A stretch of 64,000 nt of DNA from Thalassobaculum fulvum (GCF_014652915.1 NZ_BMZS01000007.1:124001-188000); one strand, 5' to 3'. Shown: positions 33,853 to 44,713, numbered from the stretch's first letter. Translations and numbers: made by a program. The notes: generated from the letters alone by a model not told the origin.

Positions 33853-34152
33853 TCACGACGTGCCCTCCCGCGGGTCGATCGCCGGGTCCGGCCACTCGCC
33901 GACCTTGTAGGTCTGCAGGATCGCGTGGGTATTGGTGTCGCGCACCACGTGGAACCAGCGCCGGCAGCCGGCGGCGTGCATCCAGCGCTCGGCGAACGGG
34001 CCCTTGGGGTTGTCGCGGTAGTACAGGTACTCGGCCCATTCCTGGTCGCTGCACACCGACGGGTCGACGGGGCGGGCGATGTGGGCCTGGTTGCCGTAGC
34101 TGAACTCGGCGTCGTCGCGCGGACCGCAGTACGGGCAGGTGATGAGCAGCAT
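33853..34152 (-). CDS. soxD: Sarcosine oxidase delta subunit
   Basis: A 99-residue SoxD subunit. The zinc site is visible as C6 and C9 (TCPYCG) with H59 and C63 (MHAAGCRRWF), the positions known for the family. The middle holds the conserved EWAEYLYYRDNPKGPF and the end HVVRDTNTH. SoxD caps the assembled alpha/beta complex. Its ATG at 34152 lies 11 bases after the soxB stop, so the two are cotranscribed. Downstream, soxA is separated from it by a palindromic repeat. Confidence 0.96.
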   Translation of the reverse strand: MLLITCPYCGPRDDAEFSYGNQAHIARPVDPSVCSDQEWAEYLYYRDNPKGPFAERWMHAAGCRRWFHVVRDTNTHAILQTYKVGEWPDPAIDPREGTS

Positions 34153-34163
34153 GGTCCGGTCCC

Positions 34164-35453
34164 TCAGTGCGCCACGCCGGCGGCGCCGTGCTCGTCGATC
34201 AGGTAGCCGCCGCTGAACCGCTCCAGGCTGAACGGGGCGGCGATGGCGTTCGGCCGGCCCTTGGCCATCAGGTCGGCGAACACGTGGCCGGAGCCGGGGG
34301 TGGCCTTGAAGCCGCCGGTGCCCCAGCCGCAGTTGAAGAACAGCCCGTCGACCGGCGTGGTCGAGATGATCGGCGAGGCGTCCGGGCAGGTGTCGACGAT
34401 GCCGCCCCAGGTCCGCAGCACCCGCAGGCGCGAGACGATCGGGTACAGCTCGCAGGCGGCGGCCAGCTGGTGCTCGATGATGTTGAGCGAGCCGCGCTGG
34501 GCGTAGGAGTTGTAGCTGTCGGTGCCGGCGCCCAGCACCAGCTCGCCCTTGTCGGACTGGCTGACGTACATGTGCACCGCGTTCGACATGACCACGGTGT
34601 CGATCACCGGCTTGATCGGCTCCGACACCAGGGCCTGCAGCGGCCGCGCCTGGATCGGCAGCTTGAACCCCGCCATGGCGGCCAGCACCGCGGAATGGCC
34701 GGCGGCGACGCAGCCGATGCGCTTGGAGCGGATCGTGCCGCGCGTGGTCTCGACGCCCTCGATGTGGCCCTGGCCGTCCTTCAGGAAGCCGGTGACCTCG
34801 CAGCCCTGGATGATGTCGACGCCGAGATCGTCGGCGGCGCGGGCATAGCCCCAGGCAACCGCGTCGTGCCGGGCGGTACCGCCGCGGCGCTGCACGAAGC
34901 CGCCCATCACCGGGTAGCGGATCGACTGGTCGGTGTTGATGATCGGCACCAGCTTCTTCACGCCGGCGGTGTCCAGCACCTCGGTGTCGATGCCGTTCAG
35001 GCGGATCGCCTCGACCCGGCGCCGCATCTCCTTCAGCTCGTGCTCGGAGTGCGCCAGGGTGATCACGCCGCGCTGGCTGAACATCAGGTTGAAGTTCAGC
35101 TCCTGGGTCAGGCCCTCCCAGAGCTTGAGCGCGTGCTCGTAGATCGCCGCCGATTCGTCCCACAGGTAGTTGGAGCGGATGATCGTGGTGTTGCGGCCGG
35201 TGTTGCCGCCGCCGATCCAGCCCTTCTCCAGCACCGCGACGTTGCGGATGCCGTGCACCGAGGCGAGGTAGTAGGCGGTCGCCAGGCCGTGGCCGCCGCC
35301 GCCCACGACGATGGCGTCGTAGGACGGCTTCGGCTCCGGGCTGCGCCAGGCTGCCTGCCAGTTCTCGTGATAGCTGAGCGCGTTGCGCGCCAGCGCGAAG
35401 ATCGAATAGCGCGGCTTGCCCGTCGGGCCGCGCCGGCGTCCTGCCTCGGCCAT
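34164..35453 (-). CDS. soxB: Sarcosine oxidase beta subunit
   Basis: A 429-residue FAD- and FMN-binding subunit that carries the sarcosine oxidation site. GGGGHG at 51-56 is the FAD dinucleotide motif. H196 in [12 protein letters not shown] corresponds to the histidine that covalently binds FMN in characterised enzymes. The C-terminus [17 protein letters not shown] completes the FAD site. A roughly 40-residue N-terminal segment ([17 protein letters not shown]) is typical of SoxB. It is the first gene of soxBDAG. Upstream, 136 bases separate it from the lipoprotein gene; glyA and a regulator, frequent neighbours elsewhere, are not in this window. Confidence 0.96.
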   Translation of the reverse strand: MAEAGRRRGPTGKPRYSIFALARNALSYHENWQAAWRSPEPKPSYDAIVVGGGGHGLATAYYLASVHGIRNVAVLEKGWIGGGNTGRNTTIIRSNYLWDESAAIYEHALKLWEGLTQELNFNLMFSQRGVITLAHSEHELKEMRRRVEAIRLNGIDTEVLDTAGVKKLVPIINTDQSIRYPVMGGFVQRRGGTARHDAVAWGYARAADDLGVDIIQGCEVTGFLKDGQGHIEGVETTRGTIRSKRIGCVAAGHSAVLAAMAGFKLPIQARPLQALVSEPIKPVIDTVVMSNAVHMYVSQSDKGELVLGAGTDSYNSYAQRGSLNIIEHQLAAACELYPIVSRLRVLRTWGGIVDTCPDASPIISTTPVDGLFFNCGWGTGGFKATPGSGHVFADLMAKGRPNAIAAPFSLERFSGGYLIDEHGAAGVAH

Positions 35454-35589
35454 GCGGCCTGCTCCCCCGGATGCGTCTGGCTACGATGTACCGCACCCTA
35501 GCGGCCGCGGACGACGCCGTTTTGCCGGGGGCGACGGATACGCGTCGGTTTCAGGGGGGAGGGCGTCGCGGAACCGGGCGCGGCGCCGG

Positions 35590-36342
35590 TCAGCTGGTCG
35601 CCGCCCGCGGCACCGTCCAGGGGCACGGGAAGCGGTCGGGCGGGATCCGGGTGACGCGCGCCGGGTCGAAGCCGTCGCGGCGCAGCAGGTCGTCGAGCCC
35701 GGGCGGCGCCGGCTCGATCGCGGCGTCGGCCACCGACAGCCTGTAGGGCTTGGCCGGGTCGTCGCCGGGCGCGACGGCGATGGTGATCACGAAGTGCCCG
35801 AAATACCCGACCTCGCCGGCCCGCAGCGCGACCGGCTCGACGCCGGGCGCCGGGGCGCCGCCGTACAGCAGGCAGCCGCGCTGGCCGTTGCGCGGCTTGC
35901 TCCGCTCGAAGCCGGCGGTCGAGCCGAAGCTGTGGACCAGGTACCAGCCCGGATCGACTTCGCGCCGGTCGAACAGCACCTTGTCGTGGTCGTCCATCCA
36001 GACGGTCTGCCGGTAGGCGTTCGGCGCATAGACGGTGGTGCGGGTCATCTGGCCGCTGGCGTCCGGCATGGCGACGGCGCTGCGGATCGGGGTCACCGCC
36101 TCGCCGGTCTCCGGCTGGTACTCGGTGATGGTGGCGAGCGCCAGGGCCAGCCGTTCGCCGACCTGGGCCGGACGGATGCCGCCGACAGCCGAGGTGTCGA
36201 CCCGGACTTCCATGGTCGAGGCCAGTGTCGCCTTGCCGTTGGTCGACGGTGTCGGTGCCGGGACGCTCGCGACCTCGGGCTGGCCGGTGGTCACGCAGGC
36301 GGAAAGCAGGATACAGGTCAGTCCGGTCAACAGCAGGCGCAC
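35590..36342 (-). CDS. Predicted lipoprotein, unknown function
   Basis: A 250-residue protein with a lipoprotein signal peptide: MRLLLTGLTCILLSAC, lipobox ending at C16. The mature protein starts with a short Thr/Pro/Ala-rich linker and then a soluble domain with YLVHSFGSTAGFERSKP and VGYFGHFVITIAV segments. No family is recognised. It shares strand and general composition with its neighbours but lies 136 bases from soxB and 87 bases from the SDR operon, so it may be its own unit. The alternating strand pattern suggests a beta-rich periplasmic domain. Confidence 0.72.
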   Translation of the reverse strand: MRLLLTGLTCILLSACVTTGQPEVASVPAPTPSTNGKATLASTMEVRVDTSAVGGIRPAQVGERLALALATITEYQPETGEAVTPIRSAVAMPDASGQMTRTTVYAPNAYRQTVWMDDHDKVLFDRREVDPGWYLVHSFGSTAGFERSKPRNGQRGCLLYGGAPAPGVEPVALRAGEVGYFGHFVITIAVAPGDDPAKPYRLSVADAAIEPAPPGLDDLLRRDGFDPARVTRIPPDRFPCPWTVPRAATS

Positions 36343-36429
36343 TGCAGGCTCGCTCCGTTCTGGGCCCCCGCCCGTTCCGATTCGATACCCGATCCGGGCG
36401 CGTATATCCAGGGTGACGCGAACCGGCCC

Positions 36430-37230
36430 TCAGTCGCAGCGTGCCGTCATGCCGCCGTCGACCACGATCTCGGTTCCGGTGACGAAGCGGGCCTCGTCGG
36501 AGGCGAGGAACACCGCGGCGTTGGCGGTGTCGCGGCCGTCGCCCATGAAGCCGAGCGGGATCCGCGCCACGCGGTCGCGCAACAGCGCCTCGACGTCGCC
36601 GCCGGCGCGCTGGCCGGCCAGCCGCGCCTCGACCATCGGGGTGTGGAGCTGGCCGGGCACCACGGTGTTCACCCGGATGCCCTTCGGCGCGTACTCGACC
36701 GCCACCACCTTCGAGAGCTGGATCACCCCGGCCTTGGTGGCGGCATAGGCGACCTGGGCGGCGCCGGTCCAGCGCAGCCCGGAGGTCGAGGCCAGGTTCA
36801 CGATCGCGCCGCCGCCGTGCTCGACCATCACCGGCAGCACGTGCTTGCAGGTCAGGAACACGCTCTTCAGGTTGAAGTCGACCTGGGCGTCCCAGACCTC
36901 CTCGGCCATCTCGACCGGGCCGCCCCGGGCCGAGCCGCCGACATTGTTCACCAGCACGTCGACCCGGCCCCAGCGCTTGGTACAGGCGGCGACCATGCCG
37001 GCGACCGCCGTGCTGTCGGTCACGTCGCAGAGATGCGCCTGGACCTCGCCGCCGACCGCGCGGGCCCGCTCCAGGGTCTCCTCCAGGGCCTCCGGCGAAC
37101 GGTCGACCGCCAGCACCGACGCGCCTTCCTCCAGGAACCGGATTGTGGTGGCGCGGCCGTTGCCCCAGCCCGGGCCGACGCAGCCGGCGCCGGTGACGAT
37201 CGCGATCTTGCCCTCGAGGCGCTTGCCCAT
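36430..37230 (-). CDS. Short-chain dehydrogenase/reductase
   Basis: A 266-residue classical SDR. The cofactor motif TGAGCVGPGWGNG (13-25) is longer than the usual TGxxxGIG, with an inserted proline-tryptophan stretch. NNVG at 95-98, serines at 148/150 and the catalytic Y162-x3-K166 (AYAATKAG) are present, and the C-terminus ends FVTGTEIVVDGGMTA. It should reduce or oxidise a carbonyl/alcohol with NAD(P). It is the last gene of a four-gene operon with a LigI-like hydrolase, a CMD-family protein and a GST, so a ring-cleavage or aromatic-derived intermediate is a plausible substrate. Confidence 0.88.
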   Translation of the reverse strand: MGKRLEGKIAIVTGAGCVGPGWGNGRATTIRFLEEGASVLAVDRSPEALEETLERARAVGGEVQAHLCDVTDSTAVAGMVAACTKRWGRVDVLVNNVGGSARGGPVEMAEEVWDAQVDFNLKSVFLTCKHVLPVMVEHGGGAIVNLASTSGLRWTGAAQVAYAATKAGVIQLSKVVAVEYAPKGIRVNTVVPGQLHTPMVEARLAGQRAGGDVEALLRDRVARIPLGFMGDGRDTANAAVFLASDEARFVTGTEIVVDGGMTARCD

Positions 37231-37249
37231 GATGCCGGTCCGTTCGCTG

Positions 37250-38137
37250 TCAGGATGTCGGGAAACGGTAGAGCCGGGTCGGGTTGTCGACCAGCAGGGC
37301 CCGCAGCGCCGCCGGGTCCGGGGCGATCCCGGCCAGCAGGTCGACCAGCGCGCCGTCGTCCGGCACCGGGCCGCTGAAGTTCGGATGCGGCCAGTCGGTG
37401 CCCCACAGCACCCGGTCCCCGGCGTCCTCGACCAGGGTCCGGGCGAACGGCACCGCGTCGGCGTAGGGCGGGCCGGTGCGCGTCGAGCGCTCGCTGCCGC
37501 TGACCTTGACCCAGAAGTTCGGGTCCTCGAGCAGCCGGCGCAAGTCGACGAAGGCCGGCTGATCGAGGCCGAGTGCCGCGTCGACCCGCGCCATGTGGTC
37601 GATAGCCACCGGCACCGCCGAGCGCTTCATGGCCGGGATCATCTCCGCCAGCAGCCCGCTCTCCATGTGCAGTTGCAGGTGCCAGCCGAGCGGTTCCAGC
37701 CGCGTCGACAAGGCGATCACCTCGTCGATCGACGCCCCCTTGCCGAGATGCCGCATGAAGTTGAAGCGCACGCCCCGGAAGCCCTGGGCGTCGAGCCGCC
37801 GCAGCTCGGCATCGGGTACGTCGACCGGCAGCAGGGCGACCCCGAGATAGCGGCCGGGCCGGGCGGCGATGGCGTCGGCGACGACCGAATTGTCGAAGCC
37901 GTGGCAGCCGGCCTGGACGATCACCGAGCGCTGGAGGCCCATGGCGTCGTGCAGGGAGAACAGCTTCTCCTTCGGGGCCTCGGCCGGCGGCGTGTAGGTC
38001 CGGTTCTCGGCGTACGGGAAGGCCGCGGCCGGGCCGAACACGTGGCAATGGGTGTCGCAGGCGCCGGCCGGTAGCCGGAGGGTCGGCGCGCTGGGCGAGA
38101 GGTGGAAGGTCGGGACGGAACAGGTCATCGCCGTCAC
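37250..38137 (-). CDS. Amidohydrolase, 2-pyrone-4,6-dicarboxylate lactonase (LigI)-like
   Basis: A 295-residue amidohydrolase-superfamily TIM barrel. The first-strand HxH pair is H30/H32 in CDTHCHVFG. LQLHMESG, VAIDHMARV and the last-strand WGTDWPHPN complete the metal and catalytic set. The VFGPAAAFPYAENRTYTPP opening is typical of LigI, which hydrolyses 2-pyrone-4,6-dicarboxylate in protocatechuate 4,5-cleavage. No other lig gene is present, so a related lactone may be the substrate. The GTG start overlaps the upstream stop (GTGA); an ATG nine bases inside is an alternative. Confidence 0.84.
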   Translation of the reverse strand: MTAMTCSVPTFHLSPSAPTLRLPAGACDTHCHVFGPAAAFPYAENRTYTPPAEAPKEKLFSLHDAMGLQRSVIVQAGCHGFDNSVVADAIAARPGRYLGVALLPVDVPDAELRRLDAQGFRGVRFNFMRHLGKGASIDEVIALSTRLEPLGWHLQLHMESGLLAEMIPAMKRSAVPVAIDHMARVDAALGLDQPAFVDLRRLLEDPNFWVKVSGSERSTRTGPPYADAVPFARTLVEDAGDRVLWGTDWPHPNFSGPVPDDGALVDLLAGIAPDPAALRALLVDNPTRLYRFPTS

Positions 38138-38682
38138 CCGAGTTGCGGCGGCGTGCCGGCGGGCAGGTCGACCTCGAAGGCGTTAAGGGTCATGGAGACC
38201 AGGCTGTAGTAGCCGAGCACCCCGATCAGGTCGACCAGGCCGCCCAGCCCCAGCACGGCGACCGCCCGGTCGTACAGCGGCTGCGACAGCCGGCGCTCGG
38301 CGTTCATCGCCCGGGCGACGTCGTAGACGACCTGCTCGTCTTCGCCCGCGAAGACCGGCTCCGCGCCGGTCCGGATCGCCTCGATCGCCGCCGCCGACAG
38401 TCCGCCCTCGGCCGCCAGCGGGGCGTGCGCGTACCACTCGAACTCCGCCCCCCAGACCCTGGCGGTGACCAGGATCGCCAGCTCCGACAGCCGCGGCGGC
38501 AGCGAGCTGTCGTAGCGGCAGTAGCGGCCCAGCGCCTGGGCGCGGTCGGCGAGGTCCGGGCGCTGTAGCCAGATCGCCAGCGGGCCGCGGACCCGGCCGC
38601 GCGGGCCGGCGACGATGGCGTCGTAGACCCGGCGCTGCTCGGCGGTCAGGGCCTCGGGGTCGATCTCGGGAACCCGGCTCAT
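38134..38682 (-). CDS. Carboxymuconolactone decarboxylase family protein
   Basis: A 182-residue helical protein of the CMD/AhpD-like fold. The core LSELAILVTARVWGAEFEWYAHAPLAAEGGLS is diagnostic (catalytic-region EW...H). The CxxC pair of AhpD is absent, which argues against peroxidase activity and for the decarboxylase-like group. ATG at 38682 has GGAG nine bases upstream. Placed between a GST gene (four bases upstream) and a LigI-like hydrolase gene (GTGA overlap), it very probably acts in the same catabolic route. The substrate is unknown. Confidence 0.87.
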   Translation of the reverse strand: MSRVPEIDPEALTAEQRRVYDAIVAGPRGRVRGPLAIWLQRPDLADRAQALGRYCRYDSSLPPRLSELAILVTARVWGAEFEWYAHAPLAAEGGLSAAAIEAIRTGAEPVFAGEDEQVVYDVARAMNAERRLSQPLYDRAVAVLGLGGLVDLIGVLGYYSLVSMTLNAFEVDLPAGTPPQLG

Positions 38683-38686
38683 GTCG

Positions 38687-39346
38687 TCAACTCCGTGTGG
38701 GCGTCGGTTCGCTCGGAAACGATCGGCCGAACGCCGGCTCGTGTGCCGCGAAGGCGTCGAGCCAGCCGGCGAGGGCGGGGAAGTCCGGGCGCCAGGATAC
38801 CGGCTGGCGCCAGTCGAGATAGGCGAGCGCGCAGGCGAGGCCGATCGACACCAGGTCGGTCCGCAGCGGGTCGGGCGGCGCCTCGGCGAACGCGGCAAGG
38901 CCGCGCCGCACCTTGCCGCGCTGGTGGTCGAGCCAGCGCTCGGACCACGGGCCGTCGGGGCGGAACCGCCGTTCGTACACCATCAGCAGGGCGGCGTCGG
39001 CGATGCCGTCGGCCAGCGCCGCCCGGGTCAGCGCCCGATAGCGGGCCTCGCCGCGGGCCGGCAGCAGGCGCTCGGTGCCCGCCTGCTCCTGCAGGAACTC
39101 GACGATCACCCGACTGTCGTACAGGGCGGTGCCGTCGGCCAGCAGCAGGCAGGGCATCTTGCCGAGCGGGTTCTGCTGCCGGAGGCTGTCGCCGGCGTCC
39201 AGCGTGTCGGCCGGGACCAGCCGGATGCGGTCGGCGAGCCCGAGCACGTCGACCGCGATCCGCACCTTGCGGCCATACGGCGAGGTCAAGGTGGCGCGCA
39301 GCACGTAGATATCGGGCGGCGCCCCCGTATGCGGATCGCCGTTCAT
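38687..39346 (-). CDS. Glutathione S-transferase family protein
   Basis: A 219-residue GST. The thioredoxin-like half holds TSPYGRKVRIAVDVLG, with the serine-containing N-terminal site, and GKMPCLLLADGTALYDSRVIVEFL, including the cis-proline. The helical half includes RTDLVSIGLACALAYLDWR, a segment common in bacterial GSTs of the beta/nu-like groups. It is the first gene of the GST-CMD-LigI-SDR operon. Glutathione-dependent isomerases such as maleylpyruvate isomerase belong to this superfamily, so a role in a ring-cleavage pathway is possible but unproven. It diverges from hisZ. Confidence 0.86.
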   Translation of the reverse strand: MNGDPHTGAPPDIYVLRATLTSPYGRKVRIAVDVLGLADRIRLVPADTLDAGDSLRQQNPLGKMPCLLLADGTALYDSRVIVEFLQEQAGTERLLPARGEARYRALTRAALADGIADAALLMVYERRFRPDGPWSERWLDHQRGKVRRGLAAFAEAPPDPLRTDLVSIGLACALAYLDWRQPVSWRPDFPALAGWLDAFAAHEPAFGRSFPSEPTPTRS

Positions 39347-39552
39347 CGTGTTGTGTCCTTCACGTGTGTCGCGGGCGACTGCGACCCGGAGAGTAGCATC
39401 AGCGTGACGGGTTCGGGGGCGATAGCGCAGGCAGGTGGGTGAGCCTGCGGCGAACTGGGGCCGCCGCGACGATCCCGCCGTTGCCCCCGGCGCCGGTTTC
39501 CTCTAGGACAATGCGCCCGTCAAAACGCCCCGACGAAGAGGCCTGCGAGCCC

Positions 39553-40733
39553 GTGTCCGATCCGATGACCGATCTCGGCCGCCGCGCCCTGCTGCCCGCA
39601 GGGCTGCGCGACGTGCTGCCGCCCAACGCCGAGAACGAAGCCCGGCTGATCGAGGTGATGGTGGCGCGCACCGCCACCCACGGATACGAGCGCGTCAAGC
39701 CGCCGCTGATCGAGTTCGAGACCAGCCTGCTGGAGGGCCCGGGCGCCGCGCTGTCGTCGCGGGTGTTCCGGCTGATGGACCCGATGTCGCAGCGCATGAT
39801 GGGGGTGCGCGCCGACATGACGGCGCAGGTCGCGCGCATCGCCTCGACCCGGCTGAAGAACGTGCCGCGGCCGCTGCGGCTCTGCTACGCCGGCGAGGTG
39901 CTGCACACTACCGCCGAGCAGGTCAGCCCGGAGCGCGAGATGGTGCAGGTCGGCGCCGAGCTGATCGGCAGCCACACCGCCGCGGCCGACGCCGAGATCA
40001 TCCTGGTCGGCATCGAGGCGCTGCGCGCCGCCGGGATCGAGCGGCTGTCGCTGGACCTGATGGTGCCGCCGCTGGTGCCGGCGGTGCTCGCCGGGCTCGA
40101 CCTGCCGGCGGCCGAGGCGGCCCGGCTGCGCGCCGCGATCGACCGCAAGGACACCGCCGCGGTCGAGGAACTGGGCGGCAAGGTCGCGCCGGTGCTGACG
40201 CGCCTGCTGGCAGCCACCGGGCCGAAGGACAACGCGCTGGCGGCGCTGGCGGGGATCGACCTGCCCGAGGAGGCGCGGGCCGCGCTCGACCGCCTGACCG
40301 AGGTGGCCGACCTGGTGGCGGCCGCCGCGCCCGGCCTGGCGATCACCCTGGACCCGGTGGAGAACCGCGGCTTCGAGTATCACACCGGCATCGCGTTCAG
40401 CCTGTTCGTGCGCGGGGTGCGGGCCGAGGTCGGGCGTGGCGGCCGGTACCGGCCGAACGGCGACCCGAACGAGACCGCGACCGGTTTCACGCTCTACATG
40501 GAGAAGGTGCTGCAGGCCCTGCCGGCGCCGAAGCGGCGCGAGGCGGTGTTCGTGCCGCACGGCGCCCCGCGCGAGGCGGCGGCGGCGCTGCGGGCCGAGG
40601 GCCGGGTGACGGTGCAGGGGCTGGAGCCGGTGGCGGACGTGGTGGCCGAGGCCCGGCGCCAGCGCTGCGCCGCGGTCTGGCAGGACGGAAAGGTCATCGC
40701 CCTCGGAAAGGCCGGGGCGTCGGAGGACAAGGC

Positions 40734-40737
<4 letters not shown>
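39553..40737 (+). CDS. hisZ: ATP phosphoribosyltransferase regulatory subunit
   Basis: A protein of about 394 residues related to histidyl-tRNA synthetase but lacking its anticodon-binding domain, which is how HisZ activates the short form of HisG in histidine biosynthesis. [54 protein letters not shown] and [14 protein letters not shown] are the class II synthetase-like blocks. The start is uncertain among ATG 39511, GTG 39553 and ATG 39565; homologues begin close to the last two. Its stop overlaps the purA start (ATGA). hisG is not in the window. Confidence 0.9.
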
Positions 40738-42032
<1,295 letters not shown>

Positions 42033-42125
42033 CGGGCGCGAGGCCGGCCGCCTTCCGGGCAATGTGGGTGCTTTCGGCGGCACCCCTCGTGCTAGACTTG
42101 CCCGGTCGGTTCCCGGGAGCGAGCC

Positions 42126-44126
42126 ATGGCCGAACGTGTCGTCATCAAGGAACGGGTGGAGGTCGACCCCGACCAGCCGCTGCCGGATTTCGACCTGCCT
42201 CAGGCCAAGGCCTACAGGGCGACGGCCCGGCGCGAGGAGCACGGGGACCTCGTCGCCTATGTCTGCGACGCCCGCGTTCCCTATCGTCACGAGGACATCG
42301 AGCCGGTCCGCGGCCTGACCTCCAGCGCCATGATGCGATTCGTGGAGTGGGGTGTCGCGGCCTGGGCGCCGGCGCGCCGCCGGCTGCCGGTCCTGGTCTA
42401 CGAGCGTCCGCCGGGCGGCCGGGTCGCGCACGCCATCGCCGACGTGATCGAGCCGATGAGCGACGAACGCATCGTGCGCGGCTTCGTGACGCCGGCGATC
42501 GGCATACTCCGCGACCTGTCGACCCGCGGCATACCGCATCGGGCGATACGGCCCGACAACCTGTACTTCGCCGACACCGGCAAGAAGCAGGTGATGCTCG
42601 GCGACTGCCTGACGTCGCCGCCGGGACTGAACAACCCCGCGTTCTGCGAGACCCTCGAGCAGGCGATGGCCGAGCCGTCGGCACGCGGCCGCGGCGGGAT
42701 CGCCGACGACCTGTATTCGCTCGGCGTCTGCATCGTGTTCCTGCTGCTCGGGCGCAACCCGGTCCATGAGCTCGGCAGCACCGAGATCATCGAGCGGAAG
42801 ATCGCCCAGGGCTCGTACGCGACGCTGACCGCCGGCGCGCGGATCCAGATGAACATGATGGAGCTGCTGCGCGGACTGCTGTCGGACGACGCGCGCGAGC
42901 GCTGGTCGGTCCGCGAGGTCGAGCTGTGGATCGGCGGGCGCCGGCTGACGCCGAAGCAGGCCAAGCTGCCGGCCAAGGCGGCACGCCCGATCCTGATCGG
43001 CGGGCGCGACCACGAGAACGTGCGGTCGGTGGCCGAGGCGCTGGGCCGCAACTGGCTGGTCGCCGGCGAGGTGGTGCGCGGCCAGGACTTCGACAACTGG
43101 CTGCGGCGCAGCCTGAACGACGAGAAGGTGCTCGAGAACGTCAACAAGGTGCTGGGCAACCACGCCGCGGTCCAGAACGCCGCCGAGGCCGAGACCCCGC
43201 GGCTGATCACCCGGGCCTGCATGGCCCTGGATCCGGGGGCGCCGATCCGGCACAAGGGGTTCGCCGCCCATGTCGACGGGGTCGGGGCGGCGCTGGCGCT
43301 CGACTTCGAGCGCGACGACGTCCGCCAGAAGGTCGCCGACTTCATCAATGGCCGGTTCGTCGGGCTGTGGATGTCGCTGCAGGCCCGCACCCGGTCCGAC
43401 CTGAACGAGCTCTACGCGCTGTTCGACAAGCTGCCGCTGATCCTGAACCAGACCGGACCCGGGTTCGGGATCGAGCGGGTGCTGTATCAGCTGAACGACC
43501 ACGTCCACTGCCGCAGCCCGTTGATCGAGCACCTGTACGTGACCCGCATCGAGGAGCTGGTGCCGGCCCTTGAGCGGGTGGCGGCGTCGAAGGACCGCAG
43601 CGGCCGGCCGATGGACCGCCACATCGCGGCGTTCGCGGTGGCCCGGTCGCCGGACGTCGACGAGCGGTTCGTGCGGCCGCTGGGCGGCACCGACAACTCC
43701 GGCACCGACCATGTCCTGGCGGCCCTGACGCTGCTGGCGCGGGTGCAGGTGATGACCAAGAGCGGACCGGCGCCCAACCTGGCGGCCTGGTTCGTCGACC
43801 TCATGAAGTCGGCGGTGAACGGCTTCCACAATCTCAAGCAGCGCAAGGCGATGGAGCAGAGCATCTCGCGCGCCGCCGATACCGGCCTGCTGATGGAGCT
43901 GCAGAACATCTACGGCGACACCAAGGCGTCGCAGCGCGACCAGCAGGGCTATACCCGGGCCCAGCAGGAGCACCAGCATTGCGGGGCGCAGATCCAGCAG
44001 CTGACGATCGAGCTGCAGAACCGCGACCACATGGCCACCGAGCTCGGCGAACAGGTGGCCGCGGTCACCTCGGGGGTGGTCGGCAGCATCGGCTCGACCG
44101 CCATCATCATCATGTTCATGCTATAG
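42126..44126 (+). CDS. Degenerate serine/threonine kinase-like protein with C-terminal membrane anchor
   Basis: A 666-residue protein. Residues about 40-300 keep a eukaryotic-like kinase outline: HRAIRPDN at 138-145 stands where HRDxKPxN is expected, LGDCLTS (D160) where DFG is expected, and ADDLYSLGVCIVFLLLG is helix F. The catalytic aspartate is alanine, the glycine-rich loop and beta-3 lysine are not recognisable, so it is probably a pseudokinase. Residues 300-600 are helical and unassigned, followed by a Gln-rich coiled coil (about 605-640) and one transmembrane segment at the C-terminus (TSGVVGSIGSTAIIIMFML). A small membrane protein gene follows 52 bases later. Confidence 0.78.
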   Translation: MAERVVIKERVEVDPDQPLPDFDLPQAKAYRATARREEHGDLVAYVCDARVPYRHEDIEPVRGLTSSAMMRFVEWGVAAWAPARRRLPVLVYERPPGGRVAHAIADVIEPMSDERIVRGFVTPAIGILRDLSTRGIPHRAIRPDNLYFADTGKKQVMLGDCLTSPPGLNNPAFCETLEQAMAEPSARGRGGIADDLYSLGVCIVFLLLGRNPVHELGSTEIIERKIAQGSYATLTAGARIQMNMMELLRGLLSDDARERWSVREVELWIGGRRLTPKQAKLPAKAARPILIGGRDHENVRSVAEALGRNWLVAGEVVRGQDFDNWLRRSLNDEKVLENVNKVLGNHAAVQNAAEAETPRLITRACMALDPGAPIRHKGFAAHVDGVGAALALDFERDDVRQKVADFINGRFVGLWMSLQARTRSDLNELYALFDKLPLILNQTGPGFGIERVLYQLNDHVHCRSPLIEHLYVTRIEELVPALERVAASKDRSGRPMDRHIAAFAVARSPDVDERFVRPLGGTDNSGTDHVLAALTLLARVQVMTKSGPAPNLAAWFVDLMKSAVNGFHNLKQRKAMEQSISRAADTGLLMELQNIYGDTKASQRDQQGYTRAQQEHQHCGAQIQQLTIELQNRDHMATELGEQVAAVTSGVVGSIGSTAIIIMFML

Positions 44127-44178
44127 ACATGGCCGACGCCCAGCTTTCTTCGCATCGACCGATCCCACGTTCGTCGAC

Positions 44179-44688
44179 ATGACAGCCAATTCGGCCAGCA
44201 GCGCGGCCACCCGCGCGATCTTCTTCATGATCATCGCGGTGATCGGCCTGTTCACCCTGCCGACCATCCTGGTGCTGGGAATCGGCATGCTGCCGACCCT
44301 GGGCGCGATGATCACCGATCGCCGCAAGGAGAAGTACGCGACCCTGTGCGTGGGGGCGATGAACTTCACCGGCGTGCTGCCGTTCATGATCCAGTTGTGG
44401 ACCGAGGATCACTCCTACGAGCACGCGTTCCGGGTCATCGCCCAGCCGGTCACCTGGCTGGTGATGTACGGCGCCGCGGCGCTCGGCTGGGCGATCTACT
44501 TCGTGGCGCCGGGGATCGTCGGCATGTTCATCGGCATGCGGACGGAGCAGCGGATCCAGCGGCTTCGGCGGCGCCAGCGCGACCTGGTCGAGGAATGGGG
44601 CCCCGGCGTCGCCGGCGGGCGCCGCGAGGCCGACGACGATCGCGCCGGCCAGGATCGGCCTAACCAGGGACGGCCCGGCCGCGAGTGA
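44179..44688 (+). CDS. Polytopic membrane protein, partner of the pseudokinase
   Basis: A 169-residue protein with about four hydrophobic segments (AIFFMIIAVIGLFTLPTILV, a second near residue 55-70, then WLVMYGAAALGWAIYFVAP and GIVGMFIGM). A highly charged Arg/Asp-rich cytoplasmic tail starts near residue 122 (RTEQRIQRLRRRQRD). No family is recognised. It is 52 bases after the pseudokinase gene on the same strand and is probably cotranscribed. It converges on rpoH with 25 bases between stops. A shared role in an inner-membrane complex is inference from proximity and from both having membrane anchors. Confidence 0.72.
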   Translation: MTANSASSAATRAIFFMIIAVIGLFTLPTILVLGIGMLPTLGAMITDRRKEKYATLCVGAMNFTGVLPFMIQLWTEDHSYEHAFRVIAQPVTWLVMYGAAALGWAIYFVAPGIVGMFIGMRTEQRIQRLRRRQRDLVEEWGPGVAGGRREADDDRAGQDRPNQGRPGRE

Positions 44689-44713
44689 CGCCGCCGGGCC
44701 GGGAAAGCTGCGG

